A DNA stretch of 64,000 nt from Numida meleagris (GCF_002078875.1 NC_034420.1:4277814-4341813), one strand, 5' to 3'; shown: positions 39,901 to 55,400, counted from the stretch's first letter. Notes: generated from the letters alone by a model not told the origin. Numbers and translations are program-made.

Positions 39901-42900
39901 GGCTAGAGAGCCCAACAAAGAACCATTTATTCTGTCTTATTTATCCTATTTGTAATGTTGAACACGATACCTCACTTCTTAGTGTTGGTTTTCTTTTTTT
40001 TTAGTTTACAGTTTTAAGAAATGGAGAATTCCACTAACTACACTGCTGCATATTTCTGTATGTTTTTACATGTTTTGTTTTGTTTTTTATTTTCTCCATC
40101 TGTTTAATTAAACTGATATTGTTATTCATCTACACTTCTGTTTTCTATACTTAACTGTGTCTGACCTCTTCAGTAGTTTTACTTAAATAATAATTACAAT
40201 CTTACATTTCTTTTAACTTTCCAAAGAGAAGCACGGTCTGTCTTTTCTGACTACTAGGAATATCCTGAGAATACTTACCCAACAGGCTTATGGAACAACA
40301 AACCAAACACATACCAGGCTGCATGTTCTACTTGCCTTTCCACAGCTGCTGAGAGAATACAACTCCATCTCCCCCTACTCAAGAGTGGTCTTATAAATGT
40401 CACCACAGTAAAACTTGACTTTTGATTGCTTGTCTTCTGGGACATAAGTAGAAGGAAACCGAGGCAGACTCTTATTTCTGCCTCTGCACTCGGCAGTGCC
40501 AGTGCTTGCTGAGCACAGAGAAGCACAGCACTCTCCTTCATGGCAGCAATGTCAGGCATGCTCTGCCTGCTCACCAGGGTGACACAGGGATATGCTGCCT
40601 TTCTGAAAATGCAATGGAAAGTTGACTTCAACAATCTTACCCATAGGAAAGCATTCCTCGGGCGTAATTTCACCCTCAGCATGTAAACTCTTTTAGATTA
40701 TAAATTGTTTAGGACGGGGCTCTTGCTTTATGAAGCATTTCTAACCCCAGAAGCATTCTATAGAAACACCATAAGAAATCTATGAATGGGTGTATTGTTA
40801 TAATCTGCCAAATTTCTGATGAGATTTATTAATTGCTTTCATTTGAATAAACGTTACTGAAGATGAAACAGGAAATGGAAGGAGAGCCATGAGATGCTTG
40901 ACTGTCACTGTGTTCATAAGGAAGAAATAGGGGGACCCACAAAAACCACTTTTTTTTTTTTTTTAATTTAAATTGTTCACACACTCCCTCTAAGCTAACT
41001 GATTTCTTTCCTCATGTACGTCAGTAAATTGAAAGGAATGAATTTTCAAAGCACAGCATGAAAGATATGCCCACAAATCCCATTAGTGGTAATGTGATTT
41101 GTCTGCTTATCTGCCATGCAATGCTTTGAAAGTTCATTCCTCTATATCCAACTTCAGCCTTTCTACTTCCAAAATACTTGAAAAGCTTACGCACACACTT
41201 GCTGTCACTTTTGGGGGTGGCAGTGGGGAGCAGGAGAGCACGGCTCCCCGTTCTCAATTCCAAGGATAACGACAGGCAGGCAGAGCCTCCCACTGCAGGA
41301 GCAGCACTGCTACCTGGGATTGCTCTCAGTTCCCCAGGCACCGTTCTGGCTGGGACTGACAAAGAACTCTTATTTTATACTTTTTAACTTTTCTCTTTTT
41401 GGTCCTGAAAACTGAAATGTTTTGATTTTGTGCCACTTTCTGAGAGACTTCTTTTTTTGTCACAAGAAGGATAACGGTATTGCATGCTACCTTCAGAATC
41501 TGGAATCTCACAACAAAGACCTTAAAGGGAGGCAGAATGCAGAGCTCTATTCATTTATTCTCATGACAGCCCTTAGATTGTAGAGAGCATAGAAAACTGG
41601 CACAAGATTAATCAGTTCCTGAGAATGTATACAATGGACTCACTCCTTATGGCAATCTTAAGAACCAAGGCTGCAGTCTTTTTGGTCTTGCATCTGAACA
41701 AGGTGGTTGTAGCCACCTTGTAATAAGAAAAGTGTTTATATTTGTATTAATTAACATAGTATCTTTCAGCCTGAAAGGTATCACATTACAGAGTATCCTC
41801 ACCACCAGCACTGCCAAAACACTGCCACTTTTGAAAAAGGCTTAAAATAGCAGAAAGGGATACTCTTGACAAAAGCACAATAGAAACCCTAATTTCCCAG
41901 AGCAAGTGTGAGCATTTAATGTAAACACAAAGCAAATTGAAGTCAATTTTAATTTCACACCTATAAGACACCATTATCACAAATGAAGTACTCTGTTCAA
42001 CTCTATTCTTTCTCATCAGAAGGAAGAACCTAGCTGAGATGTCTAGGAATGTAGACAAAAACACACTCTCTTAAAGCACTGATGCACAGGCTTACCAGAA
42101 TTGCACTATACATCTAGAATTACAACTTTACTTTTAATACGAACTGCAGTTCTAAAGAATACCAAGTTAAACATTTATTGGACTACGTTTGTCTTTCGAA
42201 ACTACAACTGCCCTAATCTCTACAAACATGTTGAAAAAGGCTCTGCTCATCTAACTCTTCCAAAGCACTCAGACCTTGACTCAACCTCTGATTGTTATCC
42301 ATATTGATTAAAAAAATAGTTTATAACCTTTATTGTTCTTCAGCATACACTAAGTGAAATTGAACTGTGGAATTATGAACAGCCAGATTTCTGCCCTCAG
42401 TTCAAGAAAGTACAGTTTCTCCTAACAGACTATATTCCTCCCTTAACAGAAATTATACAGATTGGTCTAATAGAATCACATGAACGTAAACATTAGATGA
42501 GTGAGAAAATTTAAGGTTTTACTCTCTACACAAAATAGTTCTTGGATGTAGAGGTTCATTACAAAGAGAAAATAAATGAAAAAAAAAGATGAAAAATAAA
42601 CATGATTTCTTCCCCCCTAAGCTTCTTGCTCATATTCAATACTATGTACTGTTTATGCTTCTTTCATGATACGCTTCAAAAGGTATATTATAAACACAGC
42701 CTAAATTGCATCTTGGTATTAAGATACAATTACAGATCATATTTAGCATCTAGGCAGAATTAGACTTGATACACGCCTTGCAAAGCTGATATTTTTAATG
42801 TATTTGGAATTAGAAATTCTAGTGATCCAGAATAGAAACATACATGAAAAATAAAAATATATGTTTTATTTAACAGATGTCTTATAAAAAGAAACAGGCC

Positions 42901-43073
42901 CTCTAACTACTATTCCTGTTTTTTTAATAGTACCTTTTTAAAAATAAGTAATTTTAAAATTGGATTTTAGTTATTTTTGAGAAAACATTTTATCTGTTCT
43001 CCTTAAATGATTTCCACTAGCCATTTCTCATAATGGGTTTACTATAACTGGGATTGTAAGACCTGAGATTACA

Positions 43074-43484
43074 ACACCTCTCCTGTGAGGACAGGCTGAG
43101 AGCTGGGGCTGTGCAGCCTGGAGAAGAGAAGGCTCCAGGGAGACCTGAGAGCGGCCTGTCAGTATCTAAAGGGGCTGTAAGAAGGAAGGGGACAGACTCT
43201 TCAGTGAGGTTTGTTGCAACAGGACAAGGGGAAATGGCTTCAGACTAAAGGAGGGGAGATGCAGGTTGGATATAAGGAAAAAGTCTTTTACAGTGAGGGT
43301 GATGAGGCAGTGGCACAGGTTGCCCAGAGAGGCGGTGGTGCCCCATCCCTGCAGACACCCAAGGTCAGGCTGGATGGGGCTCTGAGCACCTGATGGAGCT
43401 GTGGATGTCCCTGTTCATTGCAGGGAGTTGGACTAGATGACCTTTAAGGGTCCCTTCCAACTATAAGGATTCTATGATTCTATT
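43074..43484 (+). mobile_element. CR1 LINE 3' fragment, antisense to TENM2
   Basis: A 5'-truncated CR1 non-LTR retrotransposon of about 410 bp, the usual state of avian CR1 copies. Diagnostic CR1 stretches in order: ctctcctgtgaggacaggct, gcagcctggagaagagaagg, gatgaggcagtggcacaggt, tgcccagagaggc, gttggactagatgaccttta and the 3' terminus attctatgattctat. It carries no coding capacity. It lies in the large upstream TENM2 intron on the opposite strand to the gene and appears moderately young since most of the consensus is readable. The subfamily cannot be assigned without a library comparison. Confidence 0.95.
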
Positions 43485-46400
43485 GTATTTTCAGTCTTAC
43501 GTGTGCTTTACTCTTGGCAGATTTCCAGGTTTGAGGTTTTCTTACTTTTCCTCCACAGTAAGCAACAGAGCAGAGACTGAAGGCTTTGCCCTCCCACGTC
43601 CATGCCTTCTCATCTTCCTGCCTGGAATTCTGGAGCAGGTGAGAAAGTGCCTGCTACAAGTGAGAACATGATTGCAGGAAGATCACATCAAGGAGGAAGT
43701 ACATTAAAGAAGAAAGAAATCAATGGCAAGTTTATTCGTACCAGGGTTTTAGCTTTAGATCACAGCCTTATCTTTAAACTGCAGAGCTGCAAGTTTTCAG
43801 ACTGCACCAACGGACATTTTACAACAAATTTTTGTGTGTGTGTGTATGAATATGATTAGCAGATAGATCACCAAAACATCCTGTTATACAATTTCATTGG
43901 CCTATATAGCAATGAAGAGAAGCCCATCTGAAGTCCTGAGAAACAAACCTGACAGCACAGCAGAGTACCTCAGTCCATTTATGCACTGTGCATAATGGCA
44001 GATAATTAAATATAATTTAGATAGCTAAATCCTGCTTCAAATATGGAACACCATCATAATATACACTTAATTAAATAATAGTAATTTTTATTATTTTCTT
44101 TATCTATTATTCCTTAAATCTATTATATCTTTTATCATGAGTTTTTACGGCTGGCTCAATTTGATTTTCTTCCTGATAAAACAAAATTCACAGCAGAGAT
44201 AATAGAGATCTGTTACAGATGGAGCTGCTGTCCACAACAGAAAAATGAGGGCAGATTATTGTATAGGGCATCTGATGCATGATCATTTTAATGAAGCTTT
44301 CCATCTCGCATACAAAATGGCAAGGCAGCCAGTTCCATAGTCTGAGGTCAGCAATGCACAGCGCTCATCAACTGTTGGTTTGGAGCTGCTGCAAATCAAG
44401 GCCCATTGTAATCAAGGTCAAAGCTGCCACTGACTTCAGTGGAGAGAGCTTCACTCCAGAGCTCTCTTGTTTAAGTATCGGAGACTGCGAATATCATAAC
44501 AATGCCTGAAAAAAAAGGCATTTTCTGTAGGCAAGAGCAATGAAGCCCAGAAAAAAACCTTTACCTTCCGAACTCACCAGTTTAAATTGCATTACCATAT
44601 GCGTCACTGTTTACAATTAATTAGTGAATCTGAGAATAAAATATGAGCTAGTTTACACACCCACAGATACCTTTGACTCCACTGATAAACTCGATTCCAT
44701 ATACTTTATCCAGTATAACCAAATTACATTAAATGAGTAATAAAATCAGTTTTAAAGTATGTGACAATACTATTTAAGAATACCAACGAAGTGAACAGGA
44801 ATTGTCCTTCCAAGACAAAACCGCCTAAGCTACGTGGGCAAAAAGCAACAGCCAGTACAGGAACTCCACACTAATACTTCGCAGCTAGCACTCCAGTTCT
44901 GCTTTTCTGGATGGCCAGCAACCAAACCAGCCTTGCGTATCTTTTTTCCTTTGACTGAAGGAAGATTGAACACTACGTATTAAAAATAAAAACAACAAAA
45001 AAAGGAAAAAACCAAACCACCACACTACAACCAAAATCCATTTAGCACTTCAGCCTTACTCTTCTGTTACATTTATTTTCCTTTTATTTTGCTTTTGAGT
45101 ATTTGCTTCATCTCAGAGCAGGTATCAAAGCTGCTCCTCAGTAACTTAAAAGAAAAACAGCGAGGAACTCCACTGTGTCGCTGTGCCTGACAAGTTAGTG
45201 CAGCATATTTACTTTCTTTCACAACATTACTAATTACCCAGAAAGTGCTACAGCTGAGATTTTTTCCTATTAGTTTCAATTTGAGGAAGATGCATTTGAT
45301 TTTATGGTCTAATAGAGAAAATCTGCTTCTGTCTACTGGACGTGGCTATCCATACTAATCAGTGAGAAACAAAATATACACAAACTTAATTTTGTTTGGA
45401 TATAAACAGAAAGCAGAATCAGGGCACTACCAAACGTATCCATAAATCTTTACAAAGCTCACCTTGTAGGATAGCTTTAAAGAAATCTGCGATAACTTAC
45501 AGAATTATTTCACCGATTTTCCATTTAAATGTGATTTTGATATTTTAATGACTGGTTTCTCTTAACAATAAACAGTGATATGATATGTACATCATGCAGA
45601 TGAAACTCAGTATTGCTATTGGTTCATCACATTGTTTCAGAAATCTGCTCCCATCCCATGTTTTTGCAGATTTTACATAAACTGCAGCTCTCAATTCATC
45701 CCTGAAAAATGTTTTAACATTTACACTCAAGTCCTCGAGGTAAACTTTCAGTTCATACATAGGGATTAACAAATCTCCCTCCTTGCACTGCGTTACGGAA
45801 TTTTATGCAAAAGCAGTTCTCTTTCCAGAGGGCCACAGGCCTCTGGGATGGAGCAGTCTCTGGAGTACTGCGCTGTTAGCGCTCGGGTTACAGAAAGCGC
45901 CATGAAAAAAATGGCTTTCACACTGTGCTTTCTAAGCTGCAGCATTACCCACTGCAGTAAGTAACGAAGCTGAAACGATCAGATATTGTTCTGAACAGTC
46001 AAACTGACTGCACAAGGGCCGCCGAGGTCTGAGGGAAGGATGCATTATGTTCTGCTGTATATTTCCGAGTCAGACCTACGAGGCTCTTTGAACCTTTACT
46101 AAACCAGTTTTGTATTTGAAATATTTTCAGAATTTATCCTCCCCACCTTAGTGCTGCAGACACAACACACCCGCCCGCTCCCTGCCAGGGAACCATGGGA
46201 GGGACTGGAGGAGCCGTGGCTGAGCACTCTCACTGCAAACAGAGGATGCTGCAATTATTGTCCTGAGAGGCTAGAAAGGAAACAAGGCTCTACGCTGACA
46301 GCTTAGCTCGGTGTGAACTCTCATTTTTCACATGGAGCTAATTAAAAACTGAAATTAGTTAAATATGGAAATGACACTTGCAAGCACTTAAGCTGAATTC

Positions 46401-49400
46401 TGGCAAAATCCCTCTAGAGCGCCGCGACGCTACCTGCTGCTTCAGAACTCCCCAACTGAATTTCACAGTTAAAAGGCTGAGCAAAGGGAAAGTTATTACA
46501 GAGATTTCCAATTCAAAATGCGTCTGTAAAATTCTAAATTAAATTTCATGGTAGCCCTTTCAGCAACGAGGGACACGCTGTGCAGCCCAATGATATGGTG
46601 CTCAAATAACGTCCCTGCATGTATTCTGTGATTATCTCACCTTTAGGCACTGCGTGGTGCTGCCAGAACTGTGAAGCTCACAAGGATACCAGTGCTCCAA
46701 TGCTGCAGAGATAAGGCATGCACTGCTACAGAATGAGTTATTTGGGAAGCATGGGTGCACAGTACACAAAGGAATTGTTTTCAGAATTTAACGGCAGAAA
46801 TCTCAGAAAATCAAATATTTTATGCCTCACAATTTTAACTTATTTTTTGAGTGCTGAACAGATAGGAAGAGAAGGGTCTGTAGTACAATAAATTATACTG
46901 TTTATATAGATAAATGTTTTACAGGCAACATAATAATAAAAAGGATTTCTGCATATGTAAATGGGCATAAAGAACCAGGGGACTGGATATGCATAAAAGG
47001 TATGATGACTGACATTAGCTTTTTGACTAAAGCACCATGTGAATTCCATTTGAGTGCACGTGACTTGCCTCGTATGCATAAAAGCAAGGGTATTTGCCCA
47101 AGGGCAAATATGATTTCTGAATGCAATTTAACAAAACCCGCCCACGGAGCAGATCATTTTGGATTCATACCAAGGCATTCAGGATAGCCAATCACTTTCA
47201 GAACAACGGGAGAGTTTTGATTTTTTTGTTTTTCCTACATCCTTTCCCTTTACCCTTGAGGCAATCCCCTCCCACTGGCCTGCAGCCACTATTGCACCAA
47301 CAAATTTCGGTCTAGGAAAGCCAGCAAAAGATGCCACGTAGCATGAAAGCCACTGTTACTCCCAAGTCTGCTGGCAGGGGGTACTGCTGTACTCAGCCTG
47401 CCAAAAGCTCTTCCCTGGCAGCTATCTGTATAATCTGTATATCGCACCCAGGCTTTGCTAGTCCAGGGCCTTGAAACCATCTCAGCTTACCCAGCTGGAG
47501 GGGATCTGCTGCAGCTGCACCATCAGACCCTCTCATTTTATTGAATTTTGAATATGCAGTTTCAAAGCCATTCAAATGAATTCGCTCAAGGCCTCAGATC
47601 AGTAAAGCTACTGATACCATCTGCAGCAGGCTTCCTAAATTCGAAGCATTTAAGAACAGGTGACAGAATAGGAGCTTTCACTGTAAGGACTGACACTTAT
47701 GAAAAGCCTGCTACACAAATTTGGTTATACCCCATTTTGGCAAGGAGGGAACTGTATGGATTTCAGCCCAATTCTCACAATAGCACTGGTAATAATGGGA
47801 AGTTCCATTTTAAATTATTTTTCATCATGTATATTTTTCCAAGTTAAAAGGAAGCATTGATTTGATCCTTGAGTTTCCTCTATTTTACAGCATCTATGTG
47901 AGAGGAGATAAAGAGCAGCATATGATGAACACGAACTCTTATGAAGCAGGAGTATTGAGAAATGCAAAACCCAACGCCTTGCAGGCTGAGGCCACCTTCA
48001 AGTTTGCAAAATTCCGAGGAGGTGATTGAAACGCAGGTTCCCCCAAAGGAGAAAATCTAAAGGTATGATTATAACATCCTCTCATTCAAGCGGCAGTTTA
48101 AATAATAGAAATCGGTTTTTATGGAATAGCAGAACTGTAAATACCCAGAAAAAATAGAATCAAAAAAAGAAGATATCTTAATGCATGGGGACACTTCGCT
48201 ACTTAGGTTCCTATGGACTCTGCACTGCCAACATAACTCCCATCTGCCAGCTAGGAAACCACTAATGCTTCCCCATTCATTATGCCATATAATTCTTTCT
48301 CCAGCAAGCAGAGGCAGATAACATTGCCTATCTAGCAGCTGTCCACGCCCACAGCCCAATTAGGATGCGCCTGATTGACAGGTACAAGCTCTGGAACCAG
48401 AGGGACATCTACCTGGCTGGCTGTCAGACCTGGAGCCAGAGCTGCAGCCAGGGGAAGCAGAGCACGCAGCCAGCGGCCTCGGCAACACGTGCTGGGGTCC
48501 TGGCCTGGCACCTGCACGGGCTCCATGCAGAGCAGGGAGCGTGGCACTCCGGCTCGTGTTGTTCAAGTGCGCTGTGTCTGTACACAGCCCTGCCCAGGGC
48601 AATGATGTAGCACATAACCAGAAGCTACCTCTTGTCTGTGGGTTTTAACAGTGCCCCTATCAGCTGTAGGAGTGACTAGCACATTTGGGGATCGATACTC
48701 TTCAGGAGAAAAACGATTTTAGTAATTTCTTCCCCCCTCATCCTACCTGGATGCACTTACAGGAAAATACATTTGGTGAGGGGAGCTAGGGGCTGAAAAA
48801 GGGACTCTAGAGAATAACACTGTCAGGTACAGTCAGACAGCTTGCTCTATCTGTTCAGAAGTCATAAGGCCAATGGTTTATGCCTTTTAAAAAATCCCTG
48901 AAGAACTTAACAGAAAGAACAACATGTATTTCAATCAGCTTGTGAATATATGGAACTTCCATACTCCACGTTAGCAATGAACATTCACCCTCCAAAGTGC
49001 TTCATGCTATACTTGGCATACGCCACAAACATGGGTGAGCTCCCCTGGGACAGACCCCAGCACAAGCTTACAAGGGGACATCCATGCAGACAGCTGCTTT
49101 TGTCACTAATGCTTCTGGGGAAGAATTTACTCAGAAAGGAATGAATAGCAGCTTCAAGGTGAGAAATTAAGACTGAAGATTTTAATCTTCAAGCACTTAA
49201 TGGAATGTAATCAGTCTCTTGTTCTTTCTCCTTCTTTTCCACTCAGGAAAAAAATGCAATGAAGTTTAAAAGCTTGAATCAAAGGAAAAAATCTGAGCCT
49301 GCATCTTCCCTTTGAGAAGGGAGAAGGGAGGAAGGAGCAATGAGAACTGACAGAAATACATTATTTCCATAACCAATAGACCATACATGCTATATGTGGT

Positions 49401-52400
49401 GTGAGCCTGGGAATTGTGTGTACCGAGCACACATGCCATCTTTGCCCTTGCAGGAACTATTTCAGTGTGCATGCAGAACACACAACAAAGCAATGTCATC
49501 CTGGTGACATACAACAGCCTCCATATATAGAAAGCAATGAAGCAAAGATTATTCCCCAAACCAGGGCCAATAAAAGGCTACTGGTTACAGAAGGCTGCTG
49601 AGCCAGGTACCCCCAGAGAGTTCACAAGCTGGTTCTTCAAGCCATAGGCAAGAACAAGACTCCTAAGATCGTTCAGTGTCAGTCTGAACTGCTACCTCAT
49701 ACTGAATTTCTTTGTAAATGGAGCTTAAAGTCATCCCATTAGGGGCAGAAAAAGTCACTTTCTGACTTTGCCAAACCCAGTGTCCTCAGTGGGAGCTACA
49801 CATTTTTTGCCCTGTTAAGTGATTCCGCCCTTCAAGATAGTCGAAGCCATTAAACAAATTCTTTGAATTGCAAAACTCTGGTCAAGGTCATTTGCAAATG
49901 CAGTTCAATTATGTTTTACCAGTGGATGACACAATTACAAGTAAAAAAAGTTTTTATAACTCAACATTCTTTTCCCCTTGGTTATCAATTTTTAAATACA
50001 GGGCAAGAAAAAAGTGCGCTTTTGGGAAAATTCTGAGCACATAAATGTTTTAGCTCAGTTCTATTCCACAGAGTGAAGAAAGGTTTCTTTGAATATTGTG
50101 ATTTGATGTAATTGGTCTTCTGATTTTTCTTAAGGTACAGCAAATGCCAAACAAAAAACTGCACATATTTCATTTACAGACAGAGTCAAATTCATCTCAT
50201 AGTTGTACACCAACTATTTTCAGTGTAATTGTATCAGTGTGAGAAAGGAATAATGCAATCACAAATCAAGTTCATACTATTCTTTATGACAATTCTACTT
50301 CAGCAAATCCTCAGACACAACACGGTGAACCACAGATCACAGCAGTATTTTATAGAATACATTCAACAAGATATATTAGTAAATGTACCTTCCTGACTGT
50401 ATCTTACAACTTAACAACCCTTAAAATATTAGAACATAGGGAAAAAGCCTAAAAAATCTTACCTATAAAGGGATGTTTTAATTTTTAGAATAGCTGCCCC
50501 AGGACTGACAGCCATAATTGTGAGAATGAATTTTGCAGGATAGGGCCATGCTGAATACACTTCACCTGCACAACTACAGACCGTATTTCTTAATTAGTGG
50601 TATAATTTTCTAAAATATTATCTAGATCTGTCATGTAAATGCAATGGCAAGGATATTAAGGTTTCATTACAGAAGTATCAATACAAGAGCCATCCCAAAT
50701 AACACAAAGGTTTCAGTAACAACACCTGATCTGAACCGGAGGAATAAAAGTGCCCGCCGGCACTACATCCTTGGACTTGATGTCCTTCACAGTACCAGTT
50801 CTATAATATGTGATCAACTATGGTCAACAAAGTCTATGCATCCATTATATCTTAATATGAATCTATTCCAAGAAAGACAAGAACAATACAGTCTAATCAG
50901 ACTTCAGTAACTTCATGCAGAGCAGAGAAATGAAGTTTAATCCCTCTTGAAAAACTGCAATGAGACTGACTGTATGAAAGCTTCAAGAGCTTGTCCACAT
51001 CAGTGTTAGTCATACCCAGGTGAGATGGCAATAAAACCTTAGTATTTGCCAGGAAAACACTAACACGATCTCTTCAGTTTTCCCTTTAAAGAACCAAGAA
51101 GCAACTTCTACTCTCTGTGCATGGAGGATAAAACAACTGTCAGCTCTGTGAAATGAGGGACAACTCAGGTGACAAGAGCTTGTCTGACAATTAGACCAAA
51201 GGAGGAAATCTGGGGTTAAAGCATGTAGTCTTTAGTCAAGACTGTTCCCTCTGTAGCTCTTCATCACCTCCTGCATAACTTAATTCAAACCTTTTAACCC
51301 TGAGCTTGGGATTTTTAAACCAAAAATTGTCCAGGAAAGCCTGGGTCTTCACTCAGTTACAAACGGGGCCAGATCCTCCCGGCTTGACTCTCCGAGGCCA
51401 TTGATCAGTTGTGAGCAAAACAAACAATTCTGGAGCTGGGAGCACAGGCTGGCGGGTTTCTTTCACAGCAGCTGGGTGGCACCAGCCCTATCGCCGGCTG
51501 CCCTCATGCTCTTCACAGCGGCCTCATGAGAGCTGCCAAAAGACACGGAGCTGCTGAGAAGGGCAGGATGGGAAGGAGTAGGGCTCTGTCTCTGCACATG
51601 TGGCCTGCTGCAGGCGCACACACAGATGCTGCATACTGACGCCGCACTGAATTTTTCAGTAGCACAATACTATGCATAACGTTGCTGTTGCACCAGAATA
51701 CAGGCGCTGGAAGAGCCATTGTGAAAGTGGTAAAAGAAGATGTACCCAGCTGTGTTTCAATTCATATACACCAACAAGAAAACTTGTACATTTCTATAAT
51801 AATTCTGCAGATAAAAAATAGAAAAGCTATCAAAGAAAATGGAACAAAATTTTAAGAACTAAAACTTTAACGATTAAGAGAAAAAATACCTAGTTTTATG
51901 AATGTGTACCATGGAAACAGAAGTGACATCACACAGCTTTGCAACATAACTCCTAATTAATCTGTATCAGGTTACTTGGATGGAATTGAGATCCTACGGT
52001 CAAGATTAAACTATTGACTGTATTTTCAAAAGAACACACTTAAAATGTTTAGAACAATTTGGGAGAAGCGTTGTCAAATGTACAAGCAAAAAAGTATTGC
52101 TAATATTCAATTTCCTCATATTTTATCTTCTTTGTGCAAGGTCTTCTAACTTTTTCAGCAGTAACATGCAAATTATTTCCTTTGGAATCAGGCATAAGAT
52201 TCCTGTAGAATATGAAATGAAAAACCACACCATCCTCACTAACAGTAATGCAAAGAAAACAGAACTCCCTCTACACGTCATGGCACTGAAATGTGTGGGA
52301 TGTATCAGCTTCACAAAATGGATGAGTAAGTCCGAGGTGGAAAAGCAGATGGATTTTGAACACTTCTGTAGGATTTGGGATCTGGCCTCCCAAAAAGACA

Positions 52401-55400
52401 ATCAACCTGAATGCAGAAGTAACACGCTGCTCTTTTGCCTTGCTCCACAAGGTTCTTTCCATTAAGCTGTACTGAAAATTGAATAAAACTTCCCTTCAGA
52501 ACAGGGCATTCATGTAAAACAGCTAATTATTACTGCTATAGTTTCCACCACATTAGACAGTACTTCAATTAATTTTATTTTTTTAAGTGCATATCCTGAT
52601 GCTAAAAGACAATGGACTGACAGCTCAGAGCCTAATATTTGCCATTTACTCTCACCATAGGAGTAGCACTGAAAGATTCCTTAAGTGCTCCCACTTCACT
52701 TCCACTCTGAAGGAACTGCTCTTTGTCACTGTCTATTCTGGAAAGATAACATACTCTAAAGGTGATGTGAATGTCTGGGATTCTTTGGAAAGGGCGTGTA
52801 GTGAATTTTATATTATGCTAGCGCTTGGTGAAGAGGTAATTACTTACATTACCTACAAACAGAAATGTTCACACACACAGATCTCTCCTCCTGGACTACC
52901 TAAAAGCAGGCACGAATTGTCTATCATTCTTTGCTAGCTTCATAGACATGAGTTGTCTATCCTACTTTACTCACTCGCACTGTGGCTTCTTTCTGAAACC
53001 CAGTGCAATTCCTTTTGGTCTAGTCACTACGTCACATTTAAATACCAGCATATAGAACCCGATACTGCTCTAGAACAACACTTAAAGCCAACAACCCCCC
53101 ATATATGTATATATATTTGTTTGGTTTTGTGACAGAAGTATAAAAAATACACAAAACTAAACTCAATTTAGTCATTTGGAATGCAGGAATAACAACCTTT
53201 AGTTTCTCACAGCAAACTGCATGAAAGTTAAATTACAATTAAATACCAGTGATTTGAATCCAAGAAAACAGTGAATCGTAGGATTAACAGCTCAGATTTT
53301 TAAAAACCTCACTGAATTTGAATAACTAATTCATAGAGTAGGAAATAAAACTTTTTCTTTTCAGTTCCTTCAACTTGCAATATTTACCAAAAGCTAATTT
53401 AACCTATTTAAAATAAAATCAAGTCCTTTTTTTGGCTCCTCCATGCTAGAATTAATCAGAAACAGCATGATTCCATGTTTAATTTCAATCACAGCAGCTA
53501 TTGCTTTGCAAATAAATAAAACTTAATTTTTTTTTTGCTCTTAAATAAGATGCTCACTTTTTCTTAAGGAAAATGAAATTTAGAACAATGGCTTCTACAT
53601 GATCTTTTGTTTAATTATGAGAGCACCACAGAATATGATTTCACTTAAAATCCAAGTGCATGAATAAAACTACATTTTATTGACACCAGCAACATCTGAG
53701 TCAGCTAGGAGATGTCCAGACAGTCAAGAATTAAAACGCCAGTATGGAAATACAGTTAGGAATAAATAAAGAAAGAAAAAAATTAAAGCGATGATTCAAA
53801 GAAATCGCCAATCCCAACTTCAGCTGCAGAGCCAAGATTCTCAAGTTCTATGAGGTGGTACACGGAATTTCTTTTGTAGATCTGAGACTTACTTCATTTC
53901 AGTTTAGTAAAGAGAAAGCTGGCTATAAATTTTCTAGCGAGCTTTGCTAAGGATATAGCAGAATTTAGCCCCATCTGTTAGTCCTTGGCGAGGACACTGG
54001 TACTATTTGTTTTCCGAACATGGCAATCCCAGCACATTTCTGACTTGCAAGCTCATACAACAGATTGATTGTGCCAAAGAGACCCTGTGAAGTGGTGCCT
54101 GCTCTGCTGCCAAGGGCAGGGAGAAAATAGATGGTCAAATTCAGATGATCTTTAAGAGGAATAGGTGAAAAATCTGCACTACCTCCCCCCCACTTCATGC
54201 ATGTGGGATATTGCATCTGACCTTCAGCCAGTGAAATAAACGGAAATTTTTCCTTTAACATTTACGAGGTACCTGGGGTACTTTCAGACTAAGTAAGGGC
54301 TGGGTTTAAATCCAGACTGTTAAAATGAGAGTTAGAGGACTTTTCCCTAACTTCTCAACTGCTACAAACTGCTTTGTCCTAAGTGACTTTTGCCTAAAGA
54401 CTTTCCCTGGAGCCCTCTTTCACAAAACCATACACAGGGAGTTTTGCACAGACCTGGTTGATTTGTGAGCAGAGCCTAGGTTTGGAGTTCGGTGAACCTT
54501 ATGTCTGCTATACTAAAACTTGCAGGAAATGTTGCACTGAGACTACAGTCAATCCCATAGTGCTGATGGGCCAAAGTCACGGCAAAACTCAGTATGGAAG
54601 AGTAAAATTTCTTAATTCATTATCACTAAGTATTACTGGCAAATGAACAGTGGGTTACTCCAGAAATACTAAACACTTAGAGATGGTGTTAATTTTAGCA
54701 AAATAAAAGTGTTTCCAGTTACCGCCTCAGCCATTTTTGTCTTCCACATTCATTAAAACAAAGAACTGCTCCCTTGCTGCAGAAATCCCTGCACAAACTC
54801 TGATCAAGTTTGCCACTGGAGATGTTCATATGCAGATCCAACACATCTCAGAAAGGTACGCATGGAGTGAATTCAAGAGTGGAACTATGGTATGGTTCTA
54901 CCAAAGACACAAAATAAGCAAACTAAAAACCAGGGAATTTCTAGCAGTAGTTATTTGTAGGACAGCACAGAAGCTTACCTATATATGACTTCAATGCACG
55001 TAGTAACATAGCAAAAACATAACAAGAAGCAGGTAAAATCAATCAGTATAATAGATATTAATCAGTTAAATTTGTAAATATCTTTACACATGTAGACACA
55101 CAAAAACAATAAGCAAACTACTATGCATAACACGATTCTGTCTACTTTGTCCTTTTAATAATCAACAGCCCCAACTCTATTACAAGGATGCCATTTCACA
55201 CCAGACCTTTGAATTCCAAGAAAAAGCTTTAGGGAACATGTCTATTTATATTTAGAAAAACCTTTAAAATTTAAAGCTATCATAGGACAATATACCATGA
55301 CACCAGTCAGAGAGTTCAGACTGAAACAGCAGATGATACCAAGCAAAACTACCTCAAGTCACAGATGGTATGCAAGAGATATATTCCCCCCAGAAAGGGT

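Noticed and set aside
40275..40682. 135-codon minus-strand open frame
   Set aside because: No similarity that I recognise; no splice-site context linking it to TENM2.
44380..44470. Possible old palindromic amniote repeat (cactgacttcagtggag motif)
   Set aside because: Only one short motif is similar to the widespread ...tgacttcaatgg... repeat; too little to call.
51366..51520. GC-rich stretch starting gggccagatcctcc resembling an old repeat
   Set aside because: Similarity is limited to about a dozen bases and does not continue.
54280..54430. MIR-like SINE (gggctgggtttaaatccaga)
   Set aside because: Only a box-B-like motif matches; the rest of the MIR core is not recognisable.
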